From Candidatus Sphingobacterium stercoripullorum (GTDB lineage: Bacteria > Bacteroidota > Bacteroidia > Sphingobacteriales > Sphingobacteriaceae), in the NCBI GenBank assembly GCA_019114715.1, contig DXEZ01000194.1, positions 1-9,828 on the forward strand: DNA of 9,828 nucleotides, written 5' to 3'. The translations under genes and the position numbers were made by a program. Below are positions 6,490-9,828 of this stretch, piece by piece (positions within the stretch are counted from its first letter, which is position 1; each line of letters begins with the position of its first letter). The notes under the pieces were generated by a model. That model searched no databases, had not been told where the DNA came from, and saw nothing but the letters and a program-made list of their open reading frames with translations.

Positions 6490-6927
6490 ATGAAGAGAAA
6501 AGAATTTGTTCAAAAGATATGTATGGCAGGCATTGGAGGAGCACTGGGTGTTTCCTTTTTAGAGAGCTGTGCCAGTTTATCCAACCTCTATAATGTCAAA
6601 GACCCTATAAAAGAAGATGCTTTGTGGGTTCCTCTTGAAGCATTTCAATCCAAAGGGAAGGGCTTGCCCTATCTTGTGGTTCATCACGATGAGCTGAAGT
6701 TTCCTATCTGTGTTTACAATCCTTCGGAGCAGGAGTTTACCGCCCTGTGGATGCAGTGCACCCACCAAGGAGCAGAGTTACAGGTTTTCGGAAATAAGCT
6801 GGAATGCCCGGCGCACGGTTCGGAATTTGACAGTACTGGGAAAGTCGAAAATGGCCCAGCGAGCCAAGACCTTAGAACTTTTGAAACGGCCCTTTCAGGG
6901 GAGTATTTAAAAATTATTCTTAGATAA
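6490..6927 (+). CDS. Small Rieske-type 2Fe-2S protein, exported, probably membrane-anchored
   Basis: This 145-residue protein has a Rieske cluster-binding domain at about residues 40-145. The ligands are C90-T-H92-Q-G and C106-P-A-H109-G-S. Both cysteines that form the disulfide in bc1/b6f Rieske proteins (CTHLGC and CPCHGS) are replaced by alanine here (CTHQGA and CPAHGS), so this is the ferredoxin or dioxygenase type, for which lower potentials are known. The N-terminus begins K-R-K-E-F, a weak twin-arginine-like motif, followed by a glycine-rich hydrophobic stretch and L-E-S-C27, a possible lipobox. Tat export fits a protein that carries its cluster when folded, but the motif is degenerate and Sec export cannot be excluded. 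It lies 10 nt after the di-heme gene and 6 nt before the porin gene. I infer that it passes electrons to or from the di-heme protein. Confidence 0.9.
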   Translation: MKRKEFVQKICMAGIGGALGVSFLESCASLSNLYNVKDPIKEDALWVPLEAFQSKGKGLPYLVVHHDELKFPICVYNPSEQEFTALWMQCTHQGAELQVFGNKLECPAHGSEFDSTGKVENGPASQDLRTFETALSGEYLKIILR

Positions 6928-6933
6928 AATTAC

Positions 6934-8178
6934 ATGAAGCACACCTACAGATATATTTTAAGTATAAGTTTTTTATTGCTAATAGCAAGCCAGTCCATTC
7001 AAGCGCAAGTGGATAGTACATTGTTTAAAAGAGTACGCCCGTCGGTGACAAGGGATAGTTTGCTAAATATGGATGCGCAATACGAGAGGCCCTTTTTATC
7101 CATTAATAAAACTCCCGTAGCGATAGGGGGGTACGTAGAGGCAAACTGGCAGAACATCTCTAAAGAAGGAGTGTCCGATGGCCATCAATTTCAGTTCAGG
7201 AGGTTTACCTTATTCACCTCAGCTACTATTTCACAAAGGATAAAGTTTTTAGCGGAGTTGGAATTCGAAGATGGTACTCGAGAGATTGCCCTTGAATTTG
7301 CTGCGGTAGATTTTGAGTTCGATCCTTTATTGAACTTTCGCGGAGGAATAGTTGTCAACCCTATTGGTGCGTTCAACCAAAACCACGATGGTCCAAAGTG
7401 GGAGTTTACCGATCGACCTATAGCTTCCACGGAAATGTTACCTGCAACATGGAGTACGGCAGGGTTTGGTCTCTATGGTAAAAAGAATCTACAAGACTGG
7501 ACCTTAGGATACGAGGCGTACCTTACTAGTGGGTTTGACCGTTTGATCATTGAGAACGATCAGGGTAGAACTTCTTTGCCGGCCTCCAAGGAAAATCCCG
7601 ATCGATTTGAGATCAATGAGAGCGGAGCTATATTTACAACGGGAAAGCTAGCTATTAAGAACCATAAAATTGGTGAGCTGGGCATATCGCATATGGGGGG
7701 TGTTTACAATAAGCATTTTGAGGAAGGCGAGCACGTGGATATTAAAAGAAGGGTAGATGCCTTTGCACTAGATTTTAACACCGAAATTCCGCACTGGGGC
7801 ACTCAACTGATTACTGAGGCAGCGTGGGTTAGGGTTGATGTACCAAAAACCTATAGCCAGCAATTTGGTACTAAGCAATTCGGTGGATTTGTGGATATCG
7901 TTCAGCCGATTGTTAAAGGGAGAATCCTAGGTTGGGACGATGCAACATTAAATCTGGCTTTACGTTCTGAATTTGTAGACTGGAATAAGGATACCTTTAA
8001 AGAGACCTCCGAGTCTATAGGTGACGAGCTATGGAGCTTCATGCCGGCGATAAGCTTTAGACCTGCTCCACAGACTGTCTTAAGGTTCAACTATAGGTTT
8101 CAAAAAGAGAGGGATTTATTTAGAAACCCTGCAGAAAGGACAGATGGTTTTAGCTTCGGCATATCGTCATACTTTTAA
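6934..8178 (+). CDS. Outer-membrane beta-barrel porin (phosphate-selective porin O/P-like)
   Basis: This 414-residue protein has a clear signal peptide (residues 1-25, ending SIQAQ). The mature chain is made of alternating amphipathic strands with aromatic girdle residues, such as GGYVEANWQN, FQFRRFTLFTSATIS, IKFLAELEFEDG and LRFNYRFQKERD. It ends in S-S-Y-F with a C-terminal phenylalanine, the recognition mark for BAM-assembled barrels. Length and layout fit the porin O/P group (PF07396-like), though the label 'phosphate-selective' comes from a Pseudomonas relative and should not be read as substrate evidence. As the last gene of the redox operon, only 6 nt after the Rieske gene, it may admit the substrate or electron donor/acceptor used by the two redox proteins; this is inference. 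A terminator follows at 8200. Confidence 0.87.
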   Translation: MKHTYRYILSISFLLLIASQSIQAQVDSTLFKRVRPSVTRDSLLNMDAQYERPFLSINKTPVAIGGYVEANWQNISKEGVSDGHQFQFRRFTLFTSATISQRIKFLAELEFEDGTREIALEFAAVDFEFDPLLNFRGGIVVNPIGAFNQNHDGPKWEFTDRPIASTEMLPATWSTAGFGLYGKKNLQDWTLGYEAYLTSGFDRLIIENDQGRTSLPASKENPDRFEINESGAIFTTGKLAIKNHKIGELGISHMGGVYNKHFEEGEHVDIKRRVDAFALDFNTEIPHWGTQLITEAAWVRVDVPKTYSQQFGTKQFGGFVDIVQPIVKGRILGWDDATLNLALRSEFVDWNKDTFKETSESIGDELWSFMPAISFRPAPQTVLRFNYRFQKERDLFRNPAERTDGFSFGISSYF

Positions 8179-8199
8179 ATGAGACCCTAACTACAAAGT

Positions 8200-8225
8200 A
8201 AAAACCGGTGAATGCCGGTTTTTTT
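8200..8225 (+). terminator. Rho-independent terminator after the porin gene
   Basis: A 9-bp stem (8200-8208 AAAAACCGG with 8215-8223 CCGGTTTTT) and a 6-nt loop TGAATG run into seven T residues (8219-8225). It ends the three-gene redox operon 22 nt after the porin stop. Confidence 0.9.
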
Positions 8226-8252
8226 GTGCTGTTAATTTTGCGGATAAGCTGA

Positions 8253-8281
8253 GCTGAAAGGCACGTTTCAGCATTTAATGC
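8253..8281. repeat. Two overlapping short inverted repeats in the gap before the GH43-like gene
   Basis: GCTGAAA (8253-8259) and TTTCAGC (8266-8272) pair around GGCACG, and GCAT-TTA-ATGC (8271-8281) forms a second palindrome sharing the GC at 8271-8272. No T-run follows directly, so this is not a standard terminator. It may be a regulator site or a second hairpin. The rest of 8179-8419 is very AT-rich and holds no gene and no promoter match that I can support. Confidence 0.35.
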
Positions 8282-8419
8282 GCTGTTTTAATAATTTTTT
8301 AAGGAATTGCCTTTTTTATTATAAAAAATACTTATTTTAGTTTAGACCTTTGAGCTGATGCTCTATTAATCGATTTACTAATTATTATATTGTGGGATAC
8401 GCCCTTAATTTATTGATCT

Positions 8420-9388
8420 ATGAAGTACCAGTTCTGTAAGTTGTCTTTGCAGGTATTGTTCTGCTTCCTGACTCTGGCTAGCTTTGCACAAAACCGTAGC
8501 AGGGGAGAAAAGCAGGTTTACTTGATGTCCTATTTCACGGGTAATGGTGAAAGTGGTCTCCATTTAGCGTTCAGCTACGATGGGTATTATTGGGATGCTT
8601 TATTTGACGGTAAGCCAGTATTAAAGCCAGCCGTAGGGAAAGATAAGTTAATGCGGGACCCTAGTATTGTTCAAGATGAGAAGGGTGTGTTTCATATGGT
8701 TTGGACAACAGGGTGGTGGGATAGAGGTATTGGTTATGCTGCATCCAAGGATTTGATCCGGTGGACCGCACAAAAAAATATACCCGTAATGAAAAAATAC
8801 CCAAAAGCAAAGAATTCTTGGGCACCGGAGCTGTTTTTCGATCAAAAAGATAAAACGTTTTATATTATTTGGGCCTCTACTATCCCTGGTGCATTTGAAG
8901 AGCTACCAACCTCAGAGAGTGAAAAAGGTTTAAACCATAGACAGTTCTATACTTACACCAAAGATTTTGATACGTTTAAAGAAACCCAGCTCTTTTTAGA
9001 TCCTGGGTTTAGCGTGATCGATGGTATGATTTTAAAAAGAGACAGCGATTATTATTTATTCATTAAAAATGAGAATTCTGCACCTGCTGAGAAAAACATC
9101 AGGTATATAAAAAGTAAAAACGTTGACTTATTCTCGGAGGAGGTATCCGCGCCAATCACCGGTGATTACTGGGCAGAAGGTCCTAGTGCTATCACTAAAG
9201 GAGATTATGTCTATGTGTATTTTGATAAATACATAGAAGGTAAGTACGGCGCTGTTCGCTCAAAGGACATGAAGATATGGGAAGATGTCTCCGATAAAGT
9301 GGTGTTTCCTAAAGGAACGCGCCATGGGACAATATTTGCTGTTTCTGAGTCTTTCTTTGAAAATTTAATCAGTCAAAAAATTAATTGA
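8420..9388 (+). CDS. Secreted GH43-like glycoside hydrolase (five-bladed propeller)
   Basis: This 322-residue protein has a signal peptide ending L-A-S-F-A-Q (about residues 1-24). The remainder fits a five-bladed beta-propeller of the GH43/GH32/GH117 superfamily: repeated SYDGYYWD-, SKDLIRW- and SKDMKIW-like blade motifs (Asp-box-like turns), and conserved acidic motifs. These are R-D80-P-S-I (likely general base), W-A-P-E137-L-F, I-D201-G-M (likely pKa modulator) and A-E253-G-P-S (likely general acid). Enzymes of this type remove arabinose, xylose or galactose units. The subfamily and substrate cannot be fixed here, and the RDPS base motif departs from the ADP form of many GH43 members. The single-domain length matches an enzyme with no accessory module. 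It is transcribed alone, 240 nt after the porin, and its last 8 bp overlap the convergent hydrolase gene. With the GH29 gene it suggests glycan degradation. Confidence 0.8.
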   Translation: MKYQFCKLSLQVLFCFLTLASFAQNRSRGEKQVYLMSYFTGNGESGLHLAFSYDGYYWDALFDGKPVLKPAVGKDKLMRDPSIVQDEKGVFHMVWTTGWWDRGIGYAASKDLIRWTAQKNIPVMKKYPKAKNSWAPELFFDQKDKTFYIIWASTIPGAFEELPTSESEKGLNHRQFYTYTKDFDTFKETQLFLDPGFSVIDGMILKRDSDYYLFIKNENSAPAEKNIRYIKSKNVDLFSEEVSAPITGDYWAEGPSAITKGDYVYVYFDKYIEGKYGAVRSKDMKIWEDVSDKVVFPKGTRHGTIFAVSESFFENLISQKIN

Positions 9389-9827
9389 TGAAATCGGTGA
9401 TGTAATCCATGACCTCTTCCAAGTGCTCTGGTGGTACTCCATGACCCCCTGGGTAGGTGAAGATCGTTACATCAGCACCCTGTTCTAGTAGTTTATCTTT
9501 GAGTTTGATGGACTCATTTACCGAAATTAATTCATCTTCTTCGCCATGAAAAATGAGAAATTTGGTGGCATTGGGAGAGATGAAGTTCATAGGGGAGGCT
9601 TGATAATAATTTTCCTCCGCTTCCTCAGGTGTTCCACCTAGGAATGCTCTTAAATAACCTTGGGTTTCCTCAGGGGCCAAATCGTAAGCACCCGATAAAT
9701 CGTATGCCCCAGCTACTGCAATACAACCTAATAGATCCCCATCTCCATGTTTTAATGCTTGAAGTGCCGCTAAATGTGCGCCTGCACTAAAACCCGCTAA
9801 ATAATGTTTTTTGCCGATTTGGTAGTC
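9381..9827 (-). CDS. Alpha/beta hydrolase (esterase/lipase, BD-FAE or dienelactone-hydrolase-like), C-terminal part
   Basis: The minus-strand frame is open from the window edge (9827) to TAA at 9383-9381, giving 148 residues; the N-terminus lies beyond the window. The nucleophile elbow G-F-S-A-G-A-H is near the left end of the fragment (about residues 13-19), with the serine as catalytic nucleophile. F-H-G-E-E-D-E-L carries the acid Asp and P-G-G-H-G the catalytic His, so the whole triad is present. The order and spacing fit the alpha/beta hydrolase-3 or BD-FAE type of carboxylesterase. A TTG codon at 9680 could be mistaken for the start, but the motif upstream of it shows that the real gene extends further. 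It converges on the GH43-like gene with an 8-bp overlap of stop regions and no terminator between. Its role could be de-esterification of glycans, but substrate is unknown. Confidence 0.86.
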   Translation of the reverse strand, partial: DYQIGKKHYLAGFSAGAHLAALQALKHGDGDLLGCIAVAGAYDLSGAYDLAPEETQGYLRAFLGGTPEEAEENYYQASPMNFISPNATKFLIFHGEEDELISVNESIKLKDKLLEQGADVTIFTYPGGHGVPPEHLEEVMDYITDFIN

Positions 9828-9828
9828 G

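Noticed and set aside
6710..6910. Second plus-strand open frame inside the Rieske gene
   Set aside because: It lies wholly within the Rieske domain in another frame, with no family features; the Rieske ligands are in the other frame.
8301..8331. AAGG-AATTG-CCTT followed by T-rich sequence, and an AT-only palindrome TTTTTTAT/ATAAAAAA
   Set aside because: The stem has only 4 bp and the palindrome is pure A/T in an A/T-rich region; a real terminator is already present at 8200.
8336..8352. TTAGTTTAGACC-like sequence upstream of the GH43-like gene, resembling one side of the 5217-5234 operator
   Set aside because: Only one half-site agrees, the palindrome is not kept and the centre differs, so it is not a convincing second copy.
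9381..9680. Reading the minus-strand hydrolase as a complete 99-residue gene starting at TTG (9680)
   Set aside because: The frame continues upstream to the window edge and contains the GFSAGAH nucleophile motif, so the TTG is an internal leucine codon.
1..9828. CRISPR arrays, tRNA or rRNA genes, insertion sequences, integrase or attachment sites
   Set aside because: I saw no regularly spaced repeats, tRNA-like cloverleaf, transposase motif or flanking terminal repeats anywhere in the window.

Overview
The window most likely comes from a member of the Bacteroidota, probably a polysaccharide-degrading, possibly marine, flavobacterium-like organism. The evidence is signal peptides ending in A-Q (SHAQ, SIQAQ, SFAQ), AT-rich DNA, weak or absent Shine-Dalgarno sequences, a promoter fitting the Bacteroidota TTTG-N19-TAnnTTTG consensus, and the mix of genes (GH29 fucosidase, GH43-like enzyme, TlpA-like thioredoxin, outer-membrane porin). 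Genus and species cannot be told from the sequence.

Layout. (1) 1-2533: the 3' end of an exported protein that looks like a beta-propeller, a TlpA-like thioredoxin lipoprotein or periplasmic protein, and a trypsin-fold serine protease. They are packed with 3 and 1 nt between genes and closed by a strong terminator. This looks like the tail of a longer operon whose head lies outside the window. (2) 2583-3098: a lone GNAT acetyltransferase of clearly higher GC. (3) 3250-5128: a secreted GH29 alpha-L-fucosidase with a C-terminal carbohydrate-binding-like domain, followed by a GAAA-loop terminator. (4) 5181-8225: a self-contained operon with an excellent promoter, an 18-bp perfect inverted repeat between the promoter elements (a probable operator), a second inverted repeat upstream, three genes (di-heme DUF1111/COG3488 protein, Rieske-type 2Fe-2S protein, outer-membrane porin) and a terminator. 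(5) 8420-9388: a secreted GH43-like glycosidase. (6) 9381-9827, minus strand: the C-terminal part of an alpha/beta hydrolase, converging on and overlapping the GH43-like gene by 8 bp.

Functional reading. The two glycosidases are secreted and sit about 3 kb apart, which fits use of fucose- and pentose-containing glycans, but no SusC/SusD pair lies in the window. The most interesting part is the redox operon at 5181-8225. It combines a two-heme c-type protein, a Rieske protein that lacks both cysteines of the bc1-type disulfide, and a porin, under a single repressor-type promoter. I infer a regulated cell-envelope electron-transfer module, possibly tied to metal (iron) supply; this role is not shown by the sequence. 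A second point of interest is the protease, which carries a C-x2-C-x3-H-x2-H cluster just before its catalytic core and is encoded 1 nt after a thioredoxin-like protein.
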